A DNA stretch of 64,000 bases, from assembly GCA_036362985.1 (NCBI GenBank), contig JAYGXS010000004.1, positions 4,174,590 to 4,238,589 on the forward strand. Reading direction: 5' to 3'. The notes below the pieces were generated by a model that worked only from the letters and a program-made list of their open reading frames with translations, did no database searches and was not told where the DNA came from. The position numbers and the translations under genes are program-made. Numbering within the stretch: the stretch's first letter is position 1; every line of letters begins with the position of its first letter. Shown here in pieces: positions 22,760 to 33,619 of this stretch. The DNA is from Ligula intestinalis. Taxonomy: Eukaryota > Platyhelminthes > Cestoda > Diphyllobothriidea > Diphyllobothriidae.

Positions 22760-25540
22760 TTTTTCATTGTATTTCCATCGGTGACCACATAAATAATGAT
22801 GACGATTTAAACATTTTTATGTTCTCTAGTCTATTTTCCATACATGTGGATGGTGTTTCACATGTTTATCAAATCGTGTAAGATCAGATAATTTTTTTGT
22901 GTTCGTGCGAATGGTGAGTTCTGGACATACTTTCTAGTGCAACTAGTAATTAATGCCATATTTGTAGATTTATCCAAACGGTAAACCTATTGCTGACACA
23001 TTGAACTCTTACAATAATGATTTGCTCATTTTCATACGCAAATCAATTAGAACGTTATTTATTACAATTTAATCTAAGCTGAATATTTAACAACGAACAT
23101 ATGCCTAATTAACCATTTTAGTGGCAGTCGACGTAAAAATGGGAATTTTTGCCCTTCCTAATCTTCCCTTAGACTAACAATGACCGTCTCAGCTGGAAAC
23201 AAGGGATTATAAATAACGATTTATATTGTGGAGCATTGTGCCATCTTTATTTGCTTTTGAGGAACGCTTTCAGATTACAAATGCGGAAGATCGTAGACGA
23301 ATCTCTGGGAAGAGTTTTTGAAAACGCGTTTTCTCGTATGCTGGGTCCGATGCTAACTTCCATATTCACTTACTGTCAATTATTTCGAAAGAGTTTCTGC
23401 ATCATTCACATACTACCTGACAGAATACACTGTCAGGTGGTTTCCACATACAGTAGGCTGCCCAACTTACGCAATCCTACGATTTTTAGAAGTAACTCTC
23501 TCTTACTCAAACGCAGCCCAAGCTGTGGCCCCCAAACTCTTTCAGCAATGAATTTATGATCGTTCTTCACAATAGGGCATATTATGATTTATGAAGGAAT
23601 ATAACGTTTTATAGATACATCAGCTGTTTTAACGAAGTGGAAAATTCCGAAAAAGTGGAGATCGGGCGTACTAGGTAAAATTTAGTTTTACATGTAGAGG
23701 AAGGCCGTTTATGCAAAACCACTGAGTAAATAAGGCAGTACAAGTAAAATTACGCTGGAAAATAATCATTGTGTCAAGTTTTCGAATAAATATGCTTCCA
23801 TATTACGTGCAGTATAGTGTTTAGGTGTTACCAAGAGCCTAAATTTCGAGTATGTATTCTAACACGTTTTCACGAGAACTGCTAGTTGTTTCTTTCTTTT
23901 ATGCATCACTGGACTTATGTTGGGCTAAGGCAACCATGTTTTCGCTTGATATGCCCCTTTGGGAGATCACAGGAGTAATATATTGCTTAAGCTCACTTGC
24001 GGACATGCCGGTCGGTGACTAAAAGATTTAAATAGAATTGTCAGGAACAATTGTAAGCGTACCATTTTTTGTACACTCAGAGTTATCGCCTTCCGCTATA
24101 TTTTTGTAATTATTTCTATATTTCTATAAAGAAGAGTTTCAAATCTTCCATAAATTCTAATTAAGACTTACGATTTTCACTGGCTTTAGTCAATTGACCA
24201 TAAATAATGAGTTTATTCAATGTATTTACCAAAACCTTCAAAATACGATATATCTTGAAAGCTTTTACATAAATAACTAGTTTTTCAACATTTTTCTCAT
24301 GCAGTTGTCTTTGCATGTCATTGTTTCAGAACCACCCAATCATGTGAACTCATTGCCGTGAAAAATGAACGTTTACTACAAAAGTTGCGAACAAATATGC
24401 TCAAGATTGATTTAGAACAATTCTACAAAAAGTAGAATCTTTAAAAAAGCTTTACTTATATATTTTGGCGTCTGAGGTCTGCGTACTTTAATTTTTTGAT
24501 GATAAAGTCAAAGTCAGAATGTGAAATTTTGGCAAGTGGATTGATTTTTCTAACAATTAGGGATATCTCTTCTGTTATAAATGAAAGAGTTACTTGTTTT
24601 ATCTAAAACGGAACAGTGTTCAGCATATTTGGTTACTTCTAGACTAATTTCTACAATAACAGATATAAAGTAGAGTGGTAATACCATCAACGGCGATTTT
24701 TGAAAAAACTGTTTTGCAATGTCCCGTGGCAACCCTGTAAAATGTTTGTTATTTTAACTGTCTCCAACTTCATATCGATTGTACAATTAACTAATAAAGT
24801 TCTCAAACGCATTCCTTGCTTGTAACCCCTCAAATATAAAATAATAATTAAATATAGAGTAATGCAAATAACAACTTCAAAAGTTCATTGCTCAATTTTA
24901 TGGCAAAATACTTGGCAGAATTGCAAAATATAATTTTTCAAACTTATTTCGCTCTTCTATTCCCAAAAGTAATGCGCTATCTCCTAATTACACTTACCTC
25001 AATTTCATGGATGCGAAACAAACTTTTCCGTTTTGTGAACAGATATAATTAAAAAGTATCTGCTCTTCATTAATGTTTCTTTATAGTGCAACATGCACAC
25101 ACAAGAATTTCTTTTCCACAGCGTTTAATAGCAAAAGACATTCCTGAGATATCAAAAAACGCTGGATTTCGCCCATTTTCGTCTCTATTTCCTCCCAGTA
25201 TTCTGATCTGAAAGTAATTAAATTTTTGTTAACAACATTTTGCGACCCAATTCAACCACATGAACTAAATAAACAACCTCAAATGTGCGTTAAATCCTCC
25301 TATCCCAACCTTGCATCAGATATGCAATCTACTGTACATACTTGATTAAAGTCCGAATTATCGATCTGGTAACGCAAGCAACACATGCACAAGTATTCTA
25401 ATTGAGTGTGTTATACGAAGCGTAGCAACGTGGTCACAAAAACCATGCAATTTCTCCTATTCGCGTAAACCCGAATTTATCGAACGCAAAAGCGAATTTT
25501 TATGCTCTTTGACGATATTTAATGAAACACTTCTTTTATC
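22760..25540. other. AT-rich intergenic DNA; R1 copy 3 at about 23.22-23.96 kb
   Basis: About 23,220-23,960 is a diverged third copy of repeat R1 (CTCAAACGCAGCCCAAGCTGTG; TTTTCACGAGAACTGC; TTTCTTTCTTTTATGCATC). The remainder, 24.0-25.5 kb, is strongly AT-rich with no domain-bearing frame. Confidence 0.4.
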
Positions 25541-25584
25541 ACCCCGGAAGACGATGAAGAAGGAGAGGCAATTTCTGGGATAAG

Positions 25585-26400
25585 GGATTGGAGCCAGAAC
25601 TAAGGGTCCTCTCCTTTCAACCGCTCATGGTAGTGAATAATGTATCAGAGGCGGCTGCAAGAATCCTGAAACCATTCGGGATCGGTGTGGCTCATAGGCC
25701 AGAGTCAACTATCAGACAGCAGATCATGAGGCCCAACGACCTGCTACCTTTGACAGAACAATCAGCTGTGGTCTACAGCATACCATGCCAAGACTGCACT
25801 GCAAGGTATGTCGGTGAAACGGGCAGACACCTTGGCACAAGGTTGCATGAGCATCAGCTCGCAATCAACCGCCAGGATAAGCTGTCTTTTATCTGTGACC
25901 ATTTACAGCAGAATAAACATACATTCGCCTTTGAAAAAGCAAGGGTAATAGGCCGAGACAACGACAGGATGGCCAGATTGCTGTTAGAAAGTTGGTCATC
26001 GACTGGCACACTAAACAGAGTCATGGACCTTGACCTGCCTACCAAGCGCTCCGCAAAGGACTAGCATCGGCTAAGAACGGAGCAATAGGTCAAGCGGAGA
26101 TATATAAGCAGGGCCGACAGCCGGCAGTCGCGAGCAAACAGGGTGGAAACGCTCACGAGACACGAAATCAACTTGACACAGTTCATGTAGACGCCCGTGA
26201 GGGCGCGAGCACTTCAAACAGCCACGAAAATCGATCGGTGCAATCGATTGACACATGGGCATTAGGCATAGCTACTGGTCGGACAATTCCGTCGGACGCG
26301 AACAGGAGTACAGACACCTCGCTCTGACGATAGAAGCGAACACGCTTTTGAAACGTCAGCCTTAATACACATCTCTTTTTCCGCCTTCTCGTCCGGGATG
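25585..26400 (+). mobile_element. Penelope-like element, family A: intact-looking GIY-YIG domain
   Basis: An uninterrupted 158-codon frame (25,588-26,064) covers the linker and nuclease. ILKPFGIGVAHRPESTIRQQ and MRPNDLLPLTEQSAVVYSIP precede the GIY-YIG core: CQDCTARYVGETGRHLGTRL, then HEHQLAINRQDKLS. HTFAFEKARVIGRDNDRMAR then LLLESW complete the domain. This is the best-preserved nuclease in the window: the YVGETGR motif, the R-x-H-EH segment and the LLLESW catalytic-glutamate helix are all present. No reverse transcriptase is joined to it. After the stop come about 260 bases of 3' sequence ending in the hammerhead-like core at 26,324-26,353. Confidence 0.75.
26318..26375 (+). ncRNA. Hammerhead-like core at the 3' end of PLE family A
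   Basis: CTGACGA (26,324-26,330) matches the hammerhead CUGANGA box. AGAAGCG (26,332-26,338) pairs with CGCTTTT (26,343-26,349) around an AACA loop, then GAAA (26,350-26,353) and CGTCAGCC follow. Stem II is thus 7 bp, including one G-T. Stems I and III and the cleavage triplet are not clear. Hammerheads in PLEs are an established observation. Confidence 0.45.
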
Positions 26401-26562
26401 ATGAAAGGAATATTTTACCTGGACCTCAAATTATTTCACACAATAGTTAAACACTAGCTGACCTATATTACTGCACTTTTATCGCAACAAACACATAAGC
26501 ATAAAGGTGTGCCAATGGAGGAGAATATCCTAGTTTCAGGAAGCAGTTCAGAAGACGAAGAG

Positions 26563-27137
26563 GCGATCACTGGAACAAGAGTTTTATTGTCCTGACGTTT
26601 CGGATTCCGTCCGGAATCCTTATTCATAGGTAATCGTAAACACGTCTGAGACATGCGCAGATAAGGGGTAGAACATGCACAAATTGCACGGTATTTATAG
26701 TGTAGCGGTCATCCGCATGCGCACTATCATTGTCAGTTCCTGTAGCCACCGCTTGAGATCCGAATTGGTGCGGTGGCGGCTCATTAATTGCCACGGCGTC
26801 CTTGTCCGTGTCGGATACGGTTTTGATAATTGTGCGACAATTATGCCCGCTGTCGTCAGAGTTGTTGTTGCGCCCAGCCCTTCCCATGTGACTGATTCTC
26901 TTGCTCAGGAAATTTATCAGTACATCGTATGGGAACGCAAATCGTTGCGCTTGTTAATGGACTGGGAGCCTGAGAAGCATGACTCGAGCAGCTCGCGGCT
27001 CACGCGGTTGTCCCCTCTTGCGAGGATTTCGGCCTCGTCAAACTTGAAAATATGGTCGGGTCCCGTCGACTGAGCTGCAACCTGGGAGTTGGCGCCTTTC
27101 TTTCTCACCGCCACTGCATGCTTGGCCATTCGCGTTC
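26563..27137 (-). mobile_element. Penelope-like element, family A, copy nearly identical to 32.25 kb copy
   Basis: Read on the minus strand this copy starts abruptly at about 27,137 within the nuclease: MAKHAVAVRKKGANSQVAAQ, then IFKFDEAEILARGDNRVSRE and LLESCFSGSQSINKRNDL. The GIY-YIG motif itself is missing (5' truncation). The 3' untranslated part runs to about 26,563 and ends in the family terminus (ATTCCGGACGGAATCC hairpin, then GAAACGTCAG). It matches 32,235-32,680 plus 33,463-33,600 on the opposite strand almost base for base. Confidence 0.75.
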
Positions 27138-27139
27138 GG

Positions 27140-28080
27140 TTGTGAGCAGAAGCACACTATTTTATGCGAAATCGCTGGGATACCAATCTAAAGTAGGATT
27201 TGCCCTAATTCTAGAACCGTTTATTCTTGACTTAATAAACTTATCAGATATGCATTCTTTTCCTGCATATGGGTCATCTTTTTCGATCATATTCAGTCAA
27301 TACGAACCCGGAATATGTTTTGTATATTCTGCTCATGGCACTCATGAGTTAGGCGAAGAGTGTGTTCAGCCAAAAGTATTCTCAAATTGTCTTTTCCAGT
27401 TTTCTTCAACGAACCATGCTGGTGATAGTATAAATAAACTTATCTTTTCATGAATGTTAGTAAGTGTTGTTGGCGCGCTGAAATTCTTTAAATGCCCAAG
27501 TTTGCAAAAGACTGATAATCACACGCAAACCAGTATTATCCTGCGTACGAAAATTTTAGATAATTATCAACAACCTATACGGAATTTGTTACTTGAAGGA
27601 AATATAAAAGTGGCCTTTGTCTCTTTTAACTCAAATTTTTGAAAGAATTTTAATGTTCGGCTGACGTGAAAATATCTAATATGCAAACATATTTCTCAGC
27701 TGAAATCGCACGGTATAAAATTTTCTTCATACTAAAATGCTATTTGGCAGCGTAACAAACTACGTTTCTGGTGTACTGGGATACAGAAACATTCAGCTGG
27801 TCTCTAAAGTGCAGGTGAATATTCCTTGAATCGGATAATTTCTAAGCCTTTTTTGATGGACGTAAATATTATTTGACATTTAAATCGAACCCCTTAAAAA
27901 GACGTAACGTGAGAGTATTTATCAAAATTTGGCGTCTGAAAATTAGTTCATATAAGGATAGCCAATTATGCCGTAGCTACAAACCCCTCGAATCTTCCAA
28001 CATAGATTTGCGATAAAAAATACGTCCAGGGTAAATATGTCATATGTAACGATATAGGTGGCCTAGTTCATACGTTTAAT
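27140..28080. other. No supported gene
   Basis: A 133-codon forward frame (27,052-27,453) begins inside the antisense PLE and runs into AT-rich DNA. No domain is recognised. Confidence 0.35.
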
Positions 28081-28084
28081 ACGG

Positions 28085-29260
28085 CCCACACAGCATTTAA
28101 GTTCACAGTGGAAACGGAGGTGAACAACGAAATCGTGTTCGTAGATGTCTTCTTATAGAGAAAACAGGATGATTGAATACAAAGCCGGGTAAACAGAAAG
28201 AAAACATGGACGGGGCGATTTAATTTCAACAGTTTAGTTCCCCTTCATCTTCAAAGAAACTTAGTCTAGGGAATGGCAGTCATAACACGACGCATCTGCT
28301 CTCCTGAAGTGATTGAAGGAGAACTACAGCAGCTAGGGAACACACTTCCTGAAAATGGTTATCCAGAAAGGTTCGTCCTTCGGAACACTAAGGAGCGTGT
28401 CACAAAGCCTGTCGTAGCAACGGCAGAAAGGCAAGACCTTTTCATAAGACTGTCCTTCCCAGGAGACGCAGCATACGAACAAGTAAAGCGACGTCTAAGG
28501 ACCGCAGTCACAGTGCTTTCCAGGCGTCTAACTTACGCATACTCTTCACAAACTCTCGCCTCCTGTGGATGGGGGTAAAGACAGACTGTTAAAGGCCACT
28601 TCCGTGTGCCTTTATTCCTTCACCTGATCCTGTGGAGCGGGACATATTTGCCGAACAACGAGACGTCTGGAGAAGAGGGCTCGCGAACACATACCAACCT
28701 GGCTAGGTAAGGGTGAAAATCGATCGATTTCAAGCTCAATCCTCGCACACTTTATCGATACAAATCACCAAGTTGACGCGAGAGAGGCCTTTCAGGTCAT
28801 ATACCGGGCACCAACACATTACTCTAAAGGCCTGTGTAAACGGGTGCTAGCAAAAGCTGAGGCAGTGGCAATTCGTTTAGCAAAGCCCGCTCTCTGCTGT
28901 CAAAAGACGCTGGTACATGCAGTTACTCTCCCGTGGCCGACTGCACACAAGAATCCCACACCACCAGAAGCCACTAAGTCAGAAGCTATGCAGCCTAAAA
29001 CAATAATACCCACAGCCACAGAGAACAGGTCGTGCGACCACGCTGCTCACAGTCACAGGGGCACACAGGAAACGAGGGAACGACGGGATGACTCATTACA
29101 TCACCTCCCCCTCACCTCAAGAGCGATATAAGCACTGTATGAAACTGCCCGCTTTACTCGCCTAGTTTCCATATCACTGTAAAGGCTTGAAGTGAATGAC
29201 TGAAAACAACTGTTTGCCATTACGACTGCTCAATATTTGACGAGTCTGATTTCGGAGTTG
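28085..29260 (+). mobile_element. Penelope-like element, family B: longest 3' copy
   Basis: It starts in the reverse-transcriptase region (AFKFTVETEVNNEIVF near 28,090). Then RRICSPEVIEGELQQLGNTL, NGYPERFVLRNTKERVTKP and ERQDLFIRLSFPGDA occupy the frame 28,273-28,578. A frameshift follows near 28,540-28,590, then KDRLLKATSVCLYSFT, an in-frame stop, SCGAGHICRTTRRLEKRA, REHIPTWLGKG, AFQVIYRAPTHYSKGL and PALCCQKTLVHAVTLPWP. The GIY-YIG tyrosines are altered (GHICRT for GYIGRT), so nuclease function is lost. The tail after the stop keeps CTGAAAACAACTGTTTGCC at about 29,203-29,221, matching the region after the 3.4 kb copy. Confidence 0.7.
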
Positions 29261-29986
29261 GGGTTACACTAACAGAGTGCTCAACACTGAACTGGCCCCA
29301 TTGCTCTCTCATTGCATGCGCACTGATTTAAGTGGAACGAGCCACTATAATTTACGGATCCTATTGACATTTCAATGCGTAGTTTCTCTAGACATCCGTC
29401 AGTAAGCTCTAGACATACATAATTAGTATTATCCGCTACTGACATTCCATCTAGAATGCTGCAAGGGGACGATTTTTGACGCTCAGATTCCGCAGATGAG
29501 TGCTGCCTGCAGTCGCTACTAATTCGGAACGGCCGACCTTGAAATGGCCCAACTCCACATGCAACGCTCGACCTCGCGGTGGTTAGCACCGGCACAAGCA
29601 CCAGTATCTGCCTACCTTAGTCCACACTCGCCAATCATCTTCACTTTAGTCCACTCTGGCCAATCACCTTCGAGTGTGACTCATACAGGACCTCGCTGTG
29701 ACGACTGCCGCGCTCTTACACTTCGGACGCTACCCTCTTCCCTCCTCCCGGCGTCCCACTTCTTCTCTTCTCTAGGGAAATGGGTCTGAAGGTTGCAACG
29801 GCAAGTGTCTTCCCTAGTAACGCAGGCCACTGCGATATAAATTCAGCCGCGAGCACAACTCCGAACAGAATTGAGCCCAAAAACAAAAGAGACTTAAAGC
29901 AGTTTTACTTCAAATGTTTAATCTGTGAAACACAGGAGGCTGTCATCAACAGGCCGAAAGAAGAGAAGTAGGCGATTCAGCTACAC

Positions 29987-30506
29987 CCAGCAAATCAATG
30001 CGACAGAGGGCGCGAGTCCTTACTTCCGGTACATCCCCAAACAGCAGTCCAATAATCTCCGACCCACCGAAGGTGGAGGTCACCAGGGTCAGGGCTGTGA
30101 TCAGGCTGTCTACGTGACGTCTCTGGGCTACAAGGACAAGCGACCAGCAGCGAAGGGCAGCGGCGGAGGAAAACGCTGCATCCGGCTGTTCGGGGGACAC
30201 TTCGACGCATCGCAGCAGATCGTAACAGAGTAACGGTGCTCCCGTGAGCTCCCCATAGCACTCCGTTATTGATTTGTTGATGGCACGGCGACAAGCAAAG
30301 GCGACCTGCAGATCGGAGACTGAGCGACTGCTGCGGTCCGCGTTCGAGACAAAAACCTGCAGATGCAGGTAGATATCGGCATTATCATAGGCCCGGTTGC
30401 GATCACTGCCTCGGGGAACGGAGCTGTGGGGCTTAGACAGCCGGCCAATCACAGGAGGCGACGAGCAGTCAGGGTCGGGCTTCAACACCTGAACACTGGG
30501 TCCAAC
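29987..30506 (-). CDS. Exon of a probable RPP14/POP5-family RNase P/MRP subunit
   Basis: A 520-base open exon has an acceptor at 30,507-30,508 (CGCAG) and a donor GTGTAG at 29,986-29,981, phase 0 in and phase 1 out. The C-terminal 120 residues read DIYLHLQVFVSNAD, then AINKSITECYGELTGAPLL, then WSLVLVAQRRHVDSLITALT and LVTSTFGGSEIIGLLFGDVP. This follows the RPP14/POP5 layout: an N-terminal beta strand, a helix ending in L/Y-GE, a strand, a basic residue-bearing strand before a helix of the S-A-L-T-L type, and a final strand. These proteins bind RNase P and RNase MRP RNA in the nucleus for tRNA and rRNA processing. The first 45 residues (KPDPDCSSPP and so on) are outside the domain. Neighbouring exons were not found. 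The call rests on pattern memory only. Confidence 0.45.
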
Positions 30507-30587
30507 CTGCGTATCCGAGGTCTAAAACAATGCAAGTAAAAAGTTAAGGGTGTCTCCGTACGTCAAGCACAGCCAGGCCAAGATTGG

Positions 30588-30745
30588 TATGCCCGACAAA
30601 GAAAAGCCAGGCTGGAATGGCCATTTCTTGTTTATTAGCAGTCATCAGCCAACCATACCCAACCAAAAGTCTTAGCAATCCCTGAGGCTCGAATTCGTGA
30701 TCTGTAAGTTAAAAGCCCAATTTCCTATTCATTATGTCACGGACT
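30588..30745 (-). repeat. tRNA-derived SINE copy (reverse)
   Basis: It lies just upstream of the RPP14-like exon, probably in its intron. On the minus strand: a decayed tRNA-like head with TCACGAATTCGAGCCTC (B-box region), then GGCTGATGACTGCTAAT, GAAATGGCCATTCCAG, and CTTTGTCGGG. Stem II is weakened compared with the 45.65 kb copy. Confidence 0.6.
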
Positions 30746-31139
30746 CATCCTTTCGGTTGCGATCTGGTAGCCCAGAAGCCGAGTTTCTGCGCTAGGGATG
30801 ATCGTCAGTGACAGAGGGAATGCTACTAGTAGTAAAAATAACTTGCTGGCGTAAAAGTGCGGCGAATTTCGGAAAGTTTTAGCAAGCGAGGTTTCGCCCA
30901 GACGGTCGGAAGAACAAAACATCGACGCAAAGGTAGCTGTGCATGTAGGAAACCAAAAGCTCTGACAATCATGGTCAAACTTTCCTGAACTAAAGTATCT
31001 AAGTTAACTAGCTCATATGATATAACATTGACAATCAGTGTACCAGTGAGAAAAAAAATGCGTCCGGTCCTGCAACTAATCCGATGTAAATTAAAGCGCA
31101 CGAAGCATTCCACCAACAACCACTTCAGAAAAATAAGAA

Positions 31140-31690
31140 GCGACTATTGGAGCAAGATATTTATTCAACTGATGTTTCGGATTCCGTCACGAATCCTTAA
31201 TCATAGGTAATCGTAGAAAAGTCTGAGACAAGCGCAGATAAGGGTGATACATGTACATATTGCATGGTAGTTGTAGTTCAGAAGGGTCATCCGAATGAGT
31301 TCTATAATTGTCAGTTCCTGTAGCCACTGCTTGGGAGCTTAATTAGTGCGGTGGCGGTTCATTAATTGCTACATTGTTCTTGTTCGCGTCGGATGCGGGC
31401 TTGATAATTGTGCGAAAATTATACCCGCTGTCGTCAGAGTTGTCGCTGCGCCCAGTCCTTCCCACGTGACTGATTCTTTTGCTCAGGAAATTTATCTGTA
31501 CACCGCACGGGAACGCCAATTCGTTGCGCTTGTGAATGGACTGGGGGCCTGAAAAGCATGACTCGAGCAGCTCGCGGCTCATGCGCTTGTCACGTATTGC
31601 GACGATTTCGGCCTCATCAAACTGGAAAATATGGAAGGGTACTATGTGTTCGCCCATTTTCGGACTCATAACAGAGGCGGTCATGCAATA
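31140..31690 (-). mobile_element. Penelope-like element, family A, 3' fragment (reverse)
   Basis: The minus-strand frame 31,720-31,343 contains HIFQFDEAEIVAIRDKRMSR, ELLESCFSGPQSIHKRNEL and later VAINEPPPH. It is homologous to but clearly diverged from the 26.6 and 32.3 kb copies. It ends at about 31,140 with the terminal hairpin ATTCGTGACGGAATCCGAAAC. It abuts the forward copy that begins near 31,690, head to head. Confidence 0.65.
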
Positions 31691-32680
31691 GTTGGAGACG
31701 CTGGTTTTCCGACACCACAAACCGAAATTCTGGGCAAGGTATATGGACGTCTAAACGCCGTTTTCCCGGACATTCAGTTTACGATGGAAGAAGAAAACAA
31801 ATAACGACCCTTCCTGGATGTCCTCGTTTTCCGCAAAGAGTATAGTGGCCTAAAAATAAAATGCTCAGGAAATTAATCAACACTATGCAAGTCCTGAACT
31901 ACAGCAGCAACCACCCAATCGGTCACAAACGCAGCTGCTTAAGAATGCTATTTGGGCGCGTTGAGGCGCATTGCTGCGAAGCGGAAGGCAAAGTTCCTGG
32001 GTGCTGAGAGCGAATGGTTACCCGCATAATTGTGTCAACCAATGCACACGCAAACGAGAAAAGAAGCCACATCCGACTGGCCCAAACGTTTGGCGAGTTC
32101 CTCCTTACGTGAAGAACGTATCGGAAGTGGTCAGCCGTGTGCTCACCCCACATAGAGTTTGAGTAACCGAAGTCGTTTACAGGATCTGCTGCAATTATGG
32201 ACAAGGAAATTACGTCGGAGAAACCGGGAGATTACTTCAAACGCGAATGGCCAAGCATGCAGTGGCGGTGAGAAAGAAAGACGCCAACTCCCAGGTTGCA
32301 GCTCAGTCGACGGGACCCGACCATATTTTCAAGTTTGACGAGGCCGAAATCCTCGCAAGAGGGGACAACCGCGTGAGCCGCGAGCTGCTCGAGTCATGCT
32401 TCTCAGGCTCCCAGTCCATTAACAAGCGCAACGATTTGCGTTCCCATACGATGTACTGATAAATTTCCTGAGCAAGAGAATCAGTCACATGGGAAGGGCT
32501 GGGCGCAACAACAACTCTGACGACAGCGGGCATAATTGTCGCGCAATTATCAAACCCGTATCCGACGTGGACAAGAACATTGTGGCAATTAATGAGCCGC
32601 CACCGCACCAATTCGGATCTCAAGCGGTGGCTACAGGAACTGACAATGATAGTGCGCATGCGGATGACCGCTACGAACTA

Positions 32681-33460
32681 CAGGGTGTCCCAGAAGTAAC
32701 TGACCCTTTTGATTTGCCAATAAAACGAAAAATATTAACGCTAGGATATTGAAACTTGTTTTATTCGAAAAAATATGTTTTATTTTTTAATAAAACTAGG
32801 TTTTGAATATAATTTCTTTGAAATAATGGCCATGGTTGTTTTGACAACTTAGGATTCTTTTCTTTGTCGTCTCCATAACACTCCTTAGTGTATCAGGCGA
32901 TAGTTGTCTTATTTCAGAACAAATGTTGTTTGTAAGTTCTTGCAGTCTTGTTGGATTTGTTACATAAACCCCTGACTTCAGGTAGCCCCATAAGACGAAA
33001 TCGCATGGGGTCAAATCTGGAGATCGAGGGGGTTAAGGAATGTTACCAAATCGTGAAATCAAATGATTTGGAAAGCACTCATTTAACAATGTCATCGTTT
33101 CTCTTGCTGTATGGGCCGTGACTCCATCCTGTTGAAACCAAGTATTGCGTAGGACAAGTTTCTCAATTTCAGGCATTAGAAATTTGCTAATCGTAGTTCG
33201 TTATCTTTCACCATTAACTGTTACTGTTGCGGCATCATTATTTTCAAAGAAGTATGGGCCAATCACATCAGTAGCAGTTATTCCGCACCACACCGTCACA
33301 CGAAGAGAATGCAGCGGCCTTTCTTGATTTTTTCTTGGATTTTCAGCGCGCCGAATTCTAGAATTATATCTTTCGAATAAAACGAGGTTCAGTATCCTAG
33401 CGTTGATAGATTTCGTTTTATTAGCAACTCAAAAGGGTCAGTTACTTCTGGGACACCCTG
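32681..33460 (-). mobile_element. Mariner/IS630-like element, internally deleted, with long TIRs
   Basis: A 780-base unit begins CAGGGTGTCCCAGAAGTAAC at 32,681 and ends with the reverse complement at 33,460. The inverted repeats run about 70 bases or more with few mismatches. A TA dinucleotide flanks each side (32,679-32,680 and 33,461-33,462), as expected for Tc1/mariner-type transposition. The interior encodes the C-terminal two thirds of a DDE transposase on the minus strand (next entry); the DNA-binding N-terminus is missing. It is therefore a non-autonomous element. Confidence 0.85.
32796..33360 (-). pseudogene. Mariner-like transposase fragment
   Basis: On the minus strand the reading frame gives RVTVWCGITATDVIGPYFF, then WFQQDGVTAHTARETM (33,139-33,092), then SPDLTPCDFVLWGYLKSGVY and a C-terminal HYFKEIIFKT. 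The two aspartates in QQDG and in PCDF are the second and third catalytic acids of the DD-D/E triad of IS630/Tc1/mariner transposases; the first, with the helix-turn-helix domain, is deleted. Two TAA stops interrupt the frame, at 33,201-33,203 and 33,033-33,035. The final open part is 72 codons (33,014-32,796). Confidence 0.8.
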
Positions 33461-33619
33461 TATAAGTGCCATGCAATCTGTGCATGTATCACGCTTATCT
33501 GCGCATGTCTCAGACTTTTCTACGATTACCTATGATTAAGTATTTCCGACGGAATCCGAAACATCAGAACAATAAAACTCTTGTTCCAATGGCTTCTTTT
33601 TCTTCTTCTTCTTCGTCTG

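Larger units (their letters stand above)
31690..33600 (+). mobile_element. Penelope-like element, family A, interrupted by a mariner-like element
   Basis: The forward copy starts inside the reverse transcriptase, with KPKFWARYMDV near 31,717-31,750 (the palm region just at the conserved YVDD, which is broken). It continues with AVFPDIQFTMEEEN and RPFLDVLVFRKEYSGLK, the linker VPPYVKNVSEVVSRVL (32,096-32,143), then VTEVVYRICCNYGQGNYVGE and TGRLLQTRMAKHAVAVRKK. The intact end SRELLESCFSGSQSINKRND follows, with a stop at 32,458. Multiple stops and frameshifts lie upstream, but the GIY-YIG domain is nearly open. At 32,681-33,460 a mariner-like element interrupts the 3' untranslated region, which resumes at 33,463 (GTGCATGTATCACGC) and ends near 33,600. 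Confidence 0.7.
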
